Origin: Nelumbo lutea
Lineage: Eukaryota; Streptophyta; Magnoliopsida; Proteales; Nelumbonaceae
Reading direction: 5' to 3'
Assembly (NCBI GenBank): GCA_022828595.1
Contig: JAKGHH010000003.1
Span: 51,387,759 to 51,451,758 of the forward strand
DNA: 64,000 nucleotides
Below, one piece after another: positions 1-12,100 of the stretch. Under the pieces are notes generated by a model. The model worked only from the letters and a program-made list of their open reading frames with translations. It made no database searches and was not told the DNA's origin. How positions within the stretch are numbered: the first letter of the stretch is position 1; every line of letters begins with the position of its first letter. Both the position numbers and the translations under genes were made by a program.

Positions 1-1400
1 TACCACAGCTCAGAACAAATTCTCCCTAGAAACCTCTTGTTTTGCCAAAGTGTCAGCTAAGCTGTTTGCTGATCTCTTGATCCACCTAAAAGAAACCCCA
101 ATCTCCCTTGCTAAATAATTGATTTTCCTTACAAATTGTCTAAGTGCCCAGATGCCCAAACGGTTAATTTGCATCCAGTCAATGACCACCTTAGAATCTC
201 CTTCCACCACAAGTTGGTGGAATCCCAATTGCTTTGCCAACAACCTTAGACCTTGATGTAGGGCCAAAACTTTCGGCTCATAAAGAGTCCCCCATTCCTA
301 GAGGTCCTGAATATAAAGCTATTAGCCTGCCTTCACTGTCTCTGAAAGGTCCCCCCAATTCCAGAAGGACCTGGGTTACCTGTTGAACTTCAATCAAAAT
401 TCAAGTTCACGTTTTGATCTACTCATGGGGACCAAAACTCCTGAACAACAGTCTTTAAAGAATCTGAAGAAGCTACTGCATTCCAACCTCTGACAATGTC
501 ATCAGCTGAGAAATCCTTGAATAGTTCTAATAATTTCAGCCAATGAACCACTTTACAGTTACACAGTCAACAATTTCCTCCTCAGATTTTCTCGTCGTTG
601 AAAAATCCTATGTTTTCTTTCTTCCCAAGCATTCCAGATAACAGCTGCTCTTGTTGCTCTCCACATTACTCTTCCCCTTTTTTTTTGTTTTCCTAAAGAA
701 ACTCGGGCTACAGAGATTTACGACATCCAATGGAGGGTTTTTTGTACTCTTGTTGCATTTTATTACTGTGAAAAATATCAGCCTATGTACAACAAGAAAC
801 TGTACAATGGTACTGATTTATGGCAGATTTGTACTCCTGTTTACAAAAAGAGATTCATGATCAATTAAAGAAGAGTATGGTATCCCTTGAAATGGCTTAT
901 GAACTGCTGGCCAAGTGCATAACATTGCTTTTAAACCTATTCAACACTTCCTCTTAAGAGCTGTTTTTGCTTTCAAAAGTGCAGCTGTTCCTTTCACACC
1001 ATATTCCTCAAATAATGGCAGCTGAACACACATTCCATAATAAACTTCCTCTTTTGCTGAGGCCTTCCAAGTTCAGCAGCTGAAAAGGGAAAGTACCCTT
1101 TCCAGGAAAGCAGCCCAGAACTCCAAAGAGTTGCATAACAGAAGGCTAGAGCTTACTGTGAACTTACAGTGAATGAAGAAGTGGTTTACATTCTGGATTC
1201 TTAGCAGTTAGCACATAGGGGCAGGTGAAGGCTTGACTGATCAGGTTGTCAGCAATAAGATTCTTCTCAAGGGCTGCAGCCCAATGCTAAAAATGTCACT
1301 TTTGATGGGATGAACGGAACCTAGTTTTTTGCAGAAGTGAAAGAACCCACTTACTGAGAACTCAACCTCTCAAATATAGATTTAACCGAGAATTGGCTAG
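1..1400 (-). mobile_element. LINE (L1-type) 3' portion, minus strand, degenerate
   Basis: On the minus strand, 10-267 encodes an RNase H end with VVEGDSKVVIDW and RSANSLADTLAKQ, typical of plant LINE ORF2. Upstream on that strand, around 590-660, the reading WNAWEERKHRIF matches the usual tail of the reverse-transcriptase zinc-binding domain. Broken cysteine-rich sequence of the same domain continues to about 1310. It has many stops and sits antisense inside a MED14 intron. The element runs off the left window edge. Confidence 0.8.
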
Positions 1401-3424
1401 ATTCTTCCCACACCTAGATTCTCTTATTTGCGATTATAATAGATGGTGATACCTGCTGCTGCACCTTCTGTAGAAATTCAATGAGGGATGCAATCTCTCA
1501 ATCTTTGAGATTTATTCTGAATTTGGGACATCAAACAACATTATTATTATGGACTTCAGAGCATCCACTAATTGGTGCATCAGAATCTGCAGCTATCATT
1601 ATTAAAAAAATCTGCAGCTATCAAGGATAGTGAGAGAGAGAATAGATATGGGGGTTGGGGGTGTTACTGCACCAACATCCAGCCAAAATTTAACTGCCTC
1701 CTTTTTTACATTTTGTATTGATTCCCTTTGGCAAAATCATTTGATGCAGATTTAATACCCTTCCATGGAGCACAGCCCTAGGTTTGGAATGCTTCACCTG
1801 GGTCCATTTTAAATTTCTAGTTCCATATTTCCCAGTTATAACTTTTCTCCACAAGCTGGTGGGTTCCTCATTGAATTTCCATTGCCACTTTGCAATAGAG
1901 CTGCTTTCACTTGTTTAGGTGCCTTGTGCCTAAAACCCCTCCTCATTTTAGAATCACAAACTTGATTCAAGAAAACAAGGCATTTTTCTCTAGATATCAT
2001 GCTTAGATGATGATATGTTGCTTCATTGCTTGCTATAGCTCTTCCACATTAAGACAGTTAGAAAATCAAAATGGGTATTCAACTGTCTTCTTTGAAGCAT
2101 GGTTTCTTAATTTTGCTCCAGAATCACTATTTTAAGCATGCTTTCTTAACTGAAAACAATTCTTTTTCAAGCTAATTTTTTTAGCTTTAATGAATCAACT
2201 CTTAGAATGAGTCTTGAGTCCAGAGAAAGAATTAGTTGTAATCAGGGTTCAAAATATCATAATTTATTGGTTTGTATTGTACAGAATGTATTGTGTTTCA
2301 GGGTCACTGATACATGAAATACTTAGAGTTGGGTCTATTTAATAGGTTTAAATGCTAATAATCATCTTAGCCTACACATGCAAAGTGATTGGGCTGAAGA
2401 AGTAAAAAAAGGAATGTAAAAGTGGTTACACACTTGGCACTTAATTTTTGAGTATCGAGCATGTCAATACTTTGAGCCTTCTTTCCAACAGTTTTTATAA
2501 GTTCAAACTTAAAAGAAGTTGAGGAGATCAATGAGGTCTAGATTCTGGACTATTTTTACTAAAATACCCCTATTTTTGAATTTGGTCCCTCTTTATTGAT
2601 TTATGAGGGCAAAAAAACACAATTTGAACTACCACTTTTATTAAATTCATTTTATTCTCTCTCATTAAGTCCTATATTTAAGCTATTAACTACCATTCCC
2701 TCTCATAAAATCCTATATCTAATGTACATTAAACATATTTGAAATACATCGTGGAGTTTCCACTTCATTCAATTCCCTCTCATTAAGCTGTTAACTCCCA
2801 TATCCTCTCCTTAGATGCTTTCTTTGAAGTTCTTGTGTTTCTCACAAATAAATTCTACTAACTTAATCTATATCCAATATTTGCAATAATATAAAATCCG
2901 TGTTCAAAACCAACATGAAAAATAAACCACCCTTTAGTTTGGGTGGCGGGTAAGTAGTTAATCCAATGGTTTCATAGTTAAATAGTAAAAATAAAAAAAT
3001 AAAATATAAATATTAGAAAAATTTAACTTTTTTTGTGAAAAATTTAGGCTCATCTCTAATATTGTATATTTATCATACTAAACAAGAATAAGTATGATAA
3101 GTAATATGTATTTTTATTAGTGATGGAAATAGAATACAAGATTTTAAACCAAAACAAAAACGAAACCATTTTCCTATTCAAGTGGTGGGTCAATGATTCA
3201 ACCTTTTAGGCCAAATGGATGAACTCATGATGTCATAATTAAATTACAAAACTTTTAAAAAGATTATTAAAATTGTAGAAGTTTTGTTAAAAAATTTGGG
3301 TGCATCTCTAGTATTATGTATTCATCGTATTGAACAAAAATAAGTGTGATAAATAAGCTGTTTTTTATTAATCGGAGGGATGAAATGAAGAAGTTCAAAT
3401 GGTTAACAAAAAATACATATCTGG
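1401..3424. other. MED14 intron, no gene seen
   Basis: AT-rich intron sequence without convincing coding potential. The region 2955-3370 holds two copies of the AT-rich repeat described separately. Confidence 0.6.
2955..3375 (+). repeat. AT-rich interspersed repeat, copies 1 and 2
   Basis: Two imperfect copies (about 2955-3110 and 3185-3370) share a pattern of CATCTCTAATATT-like text, then TATTCATCGTATT-like text, then AACAAAAATAAGTGTGATAA. Two more copies lie at 5330-5700. Confidence 0.6.
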
Positions 3425-4187
3425 CATAGTTGTCAAGACGTCACCTAGGCGATTAGGCGCCCTTGGCTGGGCGAAACGCCTTGCCTTTTAGCAACTAGGC
3501 GCCCTTCTAGGCGACTAAGTGCCTACCTAGGTGGCAAAAATGACAAGGCGGGTGCCTTTTATAATATCATTTATATTGCTCTATCTTATTAATGTATGTG
3601 TTAATACATTTTATTATATGCTATATATATCAATTATACTTTGTTTTAATGTTTTACCATTGAAATTTAAAAGATCAAAGGGTTTTGAGAAGAGAAAAAG
3701 AAAGAAAGAAAGAAAGAAAAGAAAGAGGAAAGAAAGAATAGAATAATAAAGTTCTTTTTTTTTTTTCTATTCTCTCTTTCTAGTTAAATAAAACAGAAAC
3801 TCGATCCTTGTTTTTTTTTCTATTTTATTTTCCACCTTGAATATTCATTAATTATCATATAAAGTTAATAACCTTCTTTAGCTGCTAATTAATATGAATT
3901 TGCTCTATTAAATACTTATTATAGTAGTATTGTTTTTGAAAATAATGAAATTAATATATGTAAAAGATTTTTATCTTTTAGATGTGATGATTTGCCACAT
4001 TTGTAGAGGAAGTTTAATGTTCTTAATAAAGAGAATTGCTATTTTTTCTATTAACATACTTGTTGAATGTTATATAAAACTAGGAAACTAGCCAAAAATC
4101 AGTTTTTTATATTATAAATTTTTTATCGCCTAGGCGACTAGGCACCCCAGTGTTGCCCAGAATCGCCTAGATGCCTTGAAAACTATG
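3425..4187 (+). mobile_element. MITE with CATAGTTNTCAAG terminal inverted repeats
   Basis: The left end CATAGTTGTCAAGACGTC, followed by CCTAGGCGATTAGGCGCC, is inverted at the right end, where CGCCTAGATGCCTTGAAAACTATG closes the element at 4187. GCGCCTAGGCG-type motifs occur near both ends. Flanking 8-mers ATATCTGG and GAATCTGT match at 5 of 8 places, a worn hAT-like duplication. The middle is AT-rich with an (AAAG)n tract at 3693-3735 and no transposase. Confidence 0.7.
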
Positions 4188-5850
4188 GAATCTGTTTATA
4201 CAATGGGTGAGGAGGGAGGCCAATGCATTGGCTGATTCTTTAGTTAAGTGGGGGGGGGTTACTTAGGGATTAGTTGTACAGGGCTCAATTGTAATTTTGT
4301 TGCTGTACTTTCTTTTAGGGTGAGTCTGCACCTTGCACCTCTCCTTGGCATGCTTGCAAACTATCAGAAAAAAACTATTTTTTTTTAATCTAATTACTAA
4401 CCAATGGTTGATACGGATGCAAATTGGGTGGGCTTGACTCGAGCTCAAATTGGCTCAACTTGCAATTTTAGATAAACTGGCTTAGGTTTTTTGTCCTTGA
4501 GCTGGGCCTGTGCCTAGTCTCAAAAGTTTGGGCTTTTTCTATGTTTTAGGTTAGGCTCGATCCTAGCCCTTATGTTGCCCAAGTTAGGCTTGACTATATA
4601 CATAATATATGCATACATGCATGAATATACAATTATACACATACATTTATGTCAAATTTTGTTGTGGGGCTGATTGGCAAACCCAAGTCCGAACCCAATT
4701 CAAGTGCTGCATCAAATTTCCGTGCGGGTTGGGCCCAGGTTGGATGGATCAGGATTGACTTTGGCCAAGATTCTTAGGCCCAATGCATAGGGTTGGGCCT
4801 GGGTTACGCTTAAACCTGCCCAACCTACTTGACTTGCAACATAACGGTCTAATTTTTTGGGTAAAATTGGTCAACGAGTGTTTTTAACCCATTGTTGACA
4901 CGATTGGTTGAACCATTTGAACCATCACTCAACCTTGATTTTGGGTCTGGTTATCCTTAAACCTGGCTGGTCAAAAAATGGTGACCTGGTCAAAAACCGT
5001 ATGACCCGAATGGTTGAATTGTTAACCCATTTGACCTGTTCACCAGGCCACGGGTTGGTCAATCAATGTATGTGCAAACTTTCATTGGCCACAAGTCCAC
5101 AACTTTGCACTTGGCTGTGATTGTTTTTTTATTTTTATTTTTATTTTGGGTAACTTTTTGAGATCTATGCATTCCAGTGCCAAAGGCACCTTGCTTTGCT
5201 ATTTTCCCTAAAAGACCCTGTTTTTTTGTCCTCACAGCCTGACCTGCTCTACCCAAATGGTTGAATTGGTGACCTGTGACCCGGAGGCAAAAATAATTCG
5301 GCCTCTAGGTCAGTTTTTAAAACGGTGGTCAACTATTGATGTCATAATTACATAATAAAAATTAAAAAATAGATAGAAATACAAAATTTACAAAATACAT
5401 AAAATTCACATGTCTAATATATTATAAGTTTATAATATTAAACAAAGATAAGTGTGGTAAACACAAATTATTTTTAGAATTAATTATGGAAATGTAATAG
5501 AAAATTTATAGTTGCCCTGAAATGAGATCTTTTTTTCAAGTCAAATTGGTCAACACATGCTGTCATAATTTTATATTAAAAACTAAAAAAATAGATAGAA
5601 ATAACAAATTATGGAAAACGCAAAAAATTGTGCACATCTCTAATATTTATTGGTTATCATATCAAACAAAAATAAATATCATAAGTAAGAAGTAATTTTA
5701 TAAAATTGAAATGAAATACAAAATTTAAATCCACCAGCACACCATACTTTGATTATCTTTTTTAATGGGTTCTGGTAAGGATAATGTGATTATTAATGTT
5801 ATCTGAAATTGCCATGTGCTACAGACATATATATTTACTAGTTGTATTAT
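4188..5850. repeat. MED14 intron: degenerate non-coding repeats
   Basis: 4390-4860 is rich in GGCTTGACTCGAGCTC / GGGTTGGGCCTGG-type text, and 4860-5340 in GGTTGAACC / GGTCAA-type text, both common in decayed plant MITEs. 5330-5700 carries copies 3 and 4 of the AT-rich repeat seen at 2955-3375. No gene was recognised. Confidence 0.5.
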
Positions 5851-6104
5851 TGTTGTATCCCATCTGACTTACTAAGGGCAGAACTGTCATTGTATTGAGA
5901 GTTATAAGGAGTTAATATAAAAGATAGTGGTCTATCACAATGAAACCTGCGATTGGGTTATCACAAAACTGTCTTGCTATCTTCTCTAATTAACTTCCGC
6001 AACTTCTGTGCTCATTTGCCGTTTTCTCACTGATTATTCACCGCTGTAATAATAAATTGGTATTAAAGCAAGGGTTCTTCTTTCCTTTGCATGGTATCAG
6101 AGCC
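5851..6104 (+). mobile_element. Copia-type LTR with tRNA-iMet primer-binding site, fragment
   Basis: The sequence from TG at 5851 to CA at 6091 looks like an LTR and contains a TATA-like AATATAAAAG near 5916. It is followed with no gap by TGGTATCAGAGCC (6092-6104), the classic complement of the initiator Met tRNA 3' end used as primer-binding site by plant LTR retrotransposons. No internal coding region follows: the MED14 splice acceptor comes 53 bases later. The 5' LTR edge is an estimate. Confidence 0.7.
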
Positions 6105-6157
6105 AAATTTTTACCTTCATGAATTTGTTACATTGACAAATTCTTCTTGGTTTGCAG

Positions 6158-9100
6158 AAATGGTCGTTTTCTTCTCCAATCATCTCGAAATATTCTCACA
6201 CCATCTGCTTTGTCAGATTGTGAAGAAGCTTTAAACCAGGGAAGTATGTCTGCCGCGGAAGTGTTTGCAAGCTTAAGAAGCAAAAGTATTTTACACTTGT
6301 TTGAATCAATTGGCAGGTTTCTAGGCCTGAAGGTAAATATTTCATTTTATTTTTTTTCTCGCATTTTTTTTCCTAAGCTAATCAAACTATATTGCTTATG
6401 AAGGTATTTTTGTAAACAAATTGTGTCTATAGCAGTTATCTATAAGTTTTTCTTTACCTAGAAAGTCAAACCAAGTTGGAACCAATATTCAACCATCTTG
6501 GAATGTTTACTTTTGCAGTGTGTAACTTCAGATATGATTGTGTTATTGTTGGCACATGCTTGCTGTAGAATGTTTTTGATTTTGAGTGTTATGACCCTTA
6601 TGTTGGAAAACAGTAACTATTCTAGCTTGAATTCTTTAAAAATGCAAAAACTTAAAAGATGGCTCTTTATGACTTTGAGTGTGCAATGTATACTCTTTCC
6701 AATAATCTCTTCGTGCCTTGTCTTTCCTTTCTATTTTTAAGTAAATCAATAAACGACAACCTTCTGCTGCTGCAAATGTGTCATGTATTGCTCATAAAAG
6801 AAGATAGATGCATAATGTGAGTACTGAATTTTGTGCAGTATTCTGGTACCTTTGTTTATGGTATTTTTTAGGACCATTTGAAGTTTGTTGGTAGTGTTCA
6901 TTAATGTTTTATGTTGTGCACACGGTCCGCTATTGGTGGGTCAACTATTCTTGAGATCTTATATTTCAATCACTTGTGAATTTGCACATATGACTGAACA
7001 TTTGGTTCTTGCAGGTTTATGAACACGGTTTGGCTGCGGTAAAGATACCAAAGACGATTTTGAATGGATCAAGTTTGTTGTTAATGGGGTTTCCACAGTG
7101 TGGGAGCTCTTATTTTTTGCTGATGCAACTTGATAAGGACTTCAAACCACTCTTTAAACTTCTAGAGACCCAGCCAGATCCATCTGGGAAATCTCATACA
7201 TCTAGTGACTCCAGTCATGTTATACGCTTTAACAAAATTGACATTGGTCAGCTACAAATACTCGAGGATGAATTCAATTCCAGTCTTCTGGACTGGGATA
7301 GGATACTTTCTTCTTTGCCAAATGCAGTGGGGCCCAATCAATCTTCTGAACATGGTCTTCTCTCTGAGTTTGGTTTAGAAACTTCTGTACAGTCATCTGG
7401 ATGTCCTCATCCAAGTTTTTCATCTGTGGTTGATGAGGTGTTTGAGCTTGAGAAAGGGGCATTGAGTCCTCCTTTTCCTGTAAACAATCATCTCTCTTCA
7501 TCATTTAATGCGTCCCCTTTTCTGGGTTCTCTTCCGATGAATCATCAAGGGATGAAGTCTGGAATCTCATCTCCTAAGTGGGAGGGGGGTTCACAGTTTT
7601 CACAGATTAACAATGTAACAAAGTCTACTATTAGTGGTGCCCATTTTAATAGTCCTTTATATCCATCAAACAATTTGAAGGGAATAGTTCAGTCCAGCTC
7701 TGTCAGTTCTCTTTCTTCAAGCCCTGTTAGGAGCCCCTCCATTCAAAAACTATCAACTTCAAAATCTGATCATGATTTGACTTCTCTTAGGTCTCCACAT
7801 TCAGTTGAGATCAGCTCTTCTAGTATGGATGATGATCAAGTAAAATTTCTGAATGAATCTTCTAAAGATGTTTCTGGTGGTCGGACATCGCGGCTCTCTT
7901 CTCCATTACGACCAACAGGATCTCGAGCTTCTGCACCAAACATGAAATCTAATGGTCTTAGAAACTCACCCACTGGGCAAATAGGTGTTTCTGTTAGAGC
8001 CTCTGGATCCAACATGTGGACTGCTACTCCCGTATGTAAGATCCCTCCTCTAAAGTTTTAAATTATTACTTGGTTTTATATGACTTCCAATTGGGATATT
8101 ATCTCTTTTACTCATTATATTTATCTTAATCAATGTTCTTTCTTCAGCCCAAGCTCCAGAACCTGGGATTTCTCAGAGTACGAGTTATGATATAATGCCT
8201 AAACATGATAGAAATCCACGAAAACGTACAATTTCAGATATAGTAAAGTTAATCCCTTCAGTCCAAGGGGTAGAAACAAGTACAGGTTCTTCTAAGAGAA
8301 GGAAGACCTCAGAATCATCAGGCAATCATCCTCCACAAGTTCTGTACTCATCAGATTTTATCTCTAGAACTGAGGGTTATACTTATGGAAATCTTCTAGC
8401 TGAAGCAAATAAAGGGAACACACCTTCTAACATTTATGTTATAGCTCTTCTTCATGTGGTGAGGCACTGCTCACTTTGTATCAAACATGCTCGGCTAACT
8501 AGCCAGATGGATGCTCTTGACATTCCATACGTTGAAGAAGTTGGTCTACGAACTCTATCCTCAAACTTATGGTTCAGGCTTCCATTTGCGAGGGATGATT
8601 CATGGAAACACATATGTCTTCGACTTGGCAGACCTGGAAGCATGTACTGGGATGTCAAGATAAATGACCAGCACTTCAGAGACCTCTGGGAACTACAGAA
8701 GGGAAGTAACACTACACCATGGGGTTCTGGTGTTCGTATTGCTAATACATCTGATATTGATTCTCATATCCGTTATGATCCAGAAGGTGTTGTTCTAAGT
8801 TATAGATCTGTTGAGGCTGATAGTATTAAGAAGTTGGTGGCTGATCTAAGAAGGCTTTCCAATGCTCGATCTTTTGCTCTTGGAATGCGGAAGTTGCTTG
8901 GAGTAAGACCAGAGGATAAACTAGAAGAGAATTGTGCAAATGCTGAAAATAAAGCTCCTGTTGGGGGAAAAGGTTCCATTGAGGTTGGTGACAAGGTGAC
9001 AGACCAGATGAGGAGGTCATTTAGAATTGAAGCAGTGGGTCTTATGAGTTTGTGGTTTAGTTTTGGTCCTGGGGTGGTAGCCCGCTTTGTTGTAGAGTGG

Positions 9101-12100
9101 GAGTCAGGTAAAGAGGGCTGCACGATGCATGTTTCTCCCGATCAACTTTGGCCTCATACCAAGGTGTGTGCTTGTTTCATCTATGTGGTTTATATATGTT
9201 TGGGGATTGGATTTATTAGCGCTATATGATTTGCTCATATTCTTGTTTGTGGTATTATTAGCTTTACTTGGGGCTGCAAATGGTATTGTTTGTTTGAATT
9301 CAAATTATTTATCTGCCAATTTCAATTTGTCTATAATTGGATCAAATATGGATTCATCCATATCCGATTTGTTTTGATTCAATTCAAATGTATATGCTTA
9401 TATATTGTTAAAATTTATATTGTATCTATTAGTAAAGTGGTTTGAATTTTGTAGTTTTACTAAAGATTCCTATTTTAGTGTTTCATACAAGTTATTTCTG
9501 ATTCATTTTGTTCATGATATACAATATCAGTCATTTTTAGTTCTTTTATTAATAATTTAATATTTTTGATCATTTTGAGTTCACTTTATTAATTCTATTC
9601 AATATCTAATTGTATTATGAATTCTATTTGAATCTGGATACTAATCAATGAAATTTGGATCTAGGTGTATGATATATAGGGCTGTTCATGGGTCGGGTTG
9701 GGTCAGTTTACTAGTTTTTTTTTCAACTGACCCGACCTGGTCGGGTTACCTAAAGATTAAACCAAAACCGACCCTCTATTAAGCAAAACCGACCTGGTCG
9801 GTTTGGGTTGGTTTGGGTTTAAATATATACATTTCCAAAATATATATTTCAGCTTTATATATATATATATTGGAAATATACATATTATATATAATATTTC
9901 AGAATATATTTTCTGGAAATATATTTAAAACTGAAATATACATATCAGAAATATATATATTTAAAACAATATATATATATATATATACATATATTTATTT
10001 AAAACTGAAATATTCATATTATATATAATATTTCAATGAGAATATATTTATTGGAAATACATTTAAAACTGAAATATATATTTCGGAATATACATATTAT
10101 ATATAATATTTCAGTGAATATATTTATAGATAACTCGGTTCGGTTTTCATGTGTGAAAACTGAAACCGAATCAAATTATCGGTTTACCCATCTTTCCAAC
10201 CCGAAACCGACCGGTGGTGAAGAAAAACCGGCCAAATCGGGTTGGGTCCGGCCGGGTTGGTCGGTTTGAATTTATTTGTGAACAGCCCTATTGATATATC
10301 CAATTCTACCCAACCCATTTACAACCCTAGCTAATGCCTTGTATTAATTTCATATTCTCAGCAGTTGATGTCATTTCCTGTCAGGCAATTTAGTTTAAAG
10401 CTTTTAAACTGATCAATGTGTTGATGAAGTGAATGGGTACATGATACCAGTTCCATGAGCTTGCCACACCAAACTAGGTTGTCCTGAAGACATCAAAAAA
10501 TGCTTTAAAACACATACAAATTTTCTTGCATTTGTGTATTGGGTGGGGATGTGGGGTGGGGTGGGGTGGGGTGGAGGGGAGCTCCTGTGAAGGTGTAGTT
10601 CTGCTAGTTCGCATCACTTTGCTACACATAATACACATAATCAAGGAATGATGTCTATCCAGTATTTTAAAAGTGAAAGGCACAATTAATGTGCAAGGAG
10701 TTCATAGAGCATGAAACACAAAGTATAGCACAGGTCTGAATGAAGTGAGGATTGGCTTTTGAAGAAAAAACAAAATAAAACTTAATTTACAAAAACTACC
10801 AATATAACATTTTGATATACAAAAAATTATGGAAATCTAAATTCTGAAAGAAATAGAATATTTCAAAAAGTCTCCTATCTCAGCCAGTTAAATTATCATA
10901 TTGTCAACACAAAGCTTGTAGAGTTGTACCTTGAAATCCTGCATAAGTTTGAATTGTTTATTTTTTATTAGTAACAGAAACTTTTATTGAACTATGTATA
11001 ATAAACAGTTTGATGCACCATTTAAAACAATTATCTGTTTACAACTCCTATCCCTAGCACCCTCAGATATTAAGCCCAAATATATTTGTTTCCTGTTTAT
11101 TCCTTGTTTTGCCAAACCCTCAGTTATGCTATTGGCTGATCTTGCTATCCATCTATAAGTTTATATAATATTTTGATTTCCTTTAAGGTATGTCTATCTC
11201 CAAAATTCTGTATAATTTCTTATCTATCTCACAATCACATATCAATCTCCTGCATCCAGTATATATTGAAATCCAGAGATTTTGCTATCCTTCGTCTTGG
11301 TAGTATTGCCAAATTTATATTTGAATCACCATAACCAATCAACCCAAAGGAAGGAGCTAGAAAATTTCCTTCTCAATCTGTATACTCAAGCTCAAGACAA
11401 ACCTGAATTTCTCATGCTGCATCCTGTCAACTACCAAAGTTCATCTTTATCAGATTTGTTGTTGGATAACAAGGTGCTGAACATTTTTTGCCAGGGGTGA
11501 TCCGAATTCAACCAAATAGGATTGGATCTCGGATCGGATCGAATCATGATCTGATCCATTTGCACCCCTATATCCCACTCCAATTCTGTCCTTTACATTT
11601 CCATCCTTGTGAGGCTACCTGCCATTTTTTTGCAAAAGAGGTAAGGTATTGTATTGAAATTATACTCTGAAGAACAAAAAATATATATCTGTCCAGTATG
11701 CTCCATGTACAGCCATACAGAGAAGCCACCTGGAAAAAAAACTAGGTTTTCAAGGCCAAAAAGAAGAGATAATCAGGCTCTGATATTAAAAAAGCAGGGT
11801 GTCATAATCAAATACTGATGATGTGGGATATGTTTGAAAGAATCCTTGGCAGACAGCCAAGAATGCAGAGTAGCCATTGCCCGAACCACCACATAATTTA
11901 AAGAACAGAATTTTTCTTAAAAAATCCTTCCATTTCTTTCTTACCATAGAACCCAACACACCATGTGAAGAATAGCACTCCATAGCACCTTGCCCCTTTC
12001 ACTTAAGCCTGTCAACTTCAGGAAAAAAAGCTAATCACGCAGAGAACTCGGCAAACGCCAGCTGACACTCATCAGATGATCAACAGACTCAACTTCCTTG

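Noticed and set aside
5059..5256. Small minus-strand open frame in the MED14 intron
   Set aside because: No family resemblance, in low-complexity repeat sequence, antisense within an intron.
1..6157. Search for earlier MED14 exons within the window
   Set aside because: I found no stretch reading like the residues expected just before RNGRFLL; the region is LINE and MITE sequence, so the exons are taken to lie upstream.
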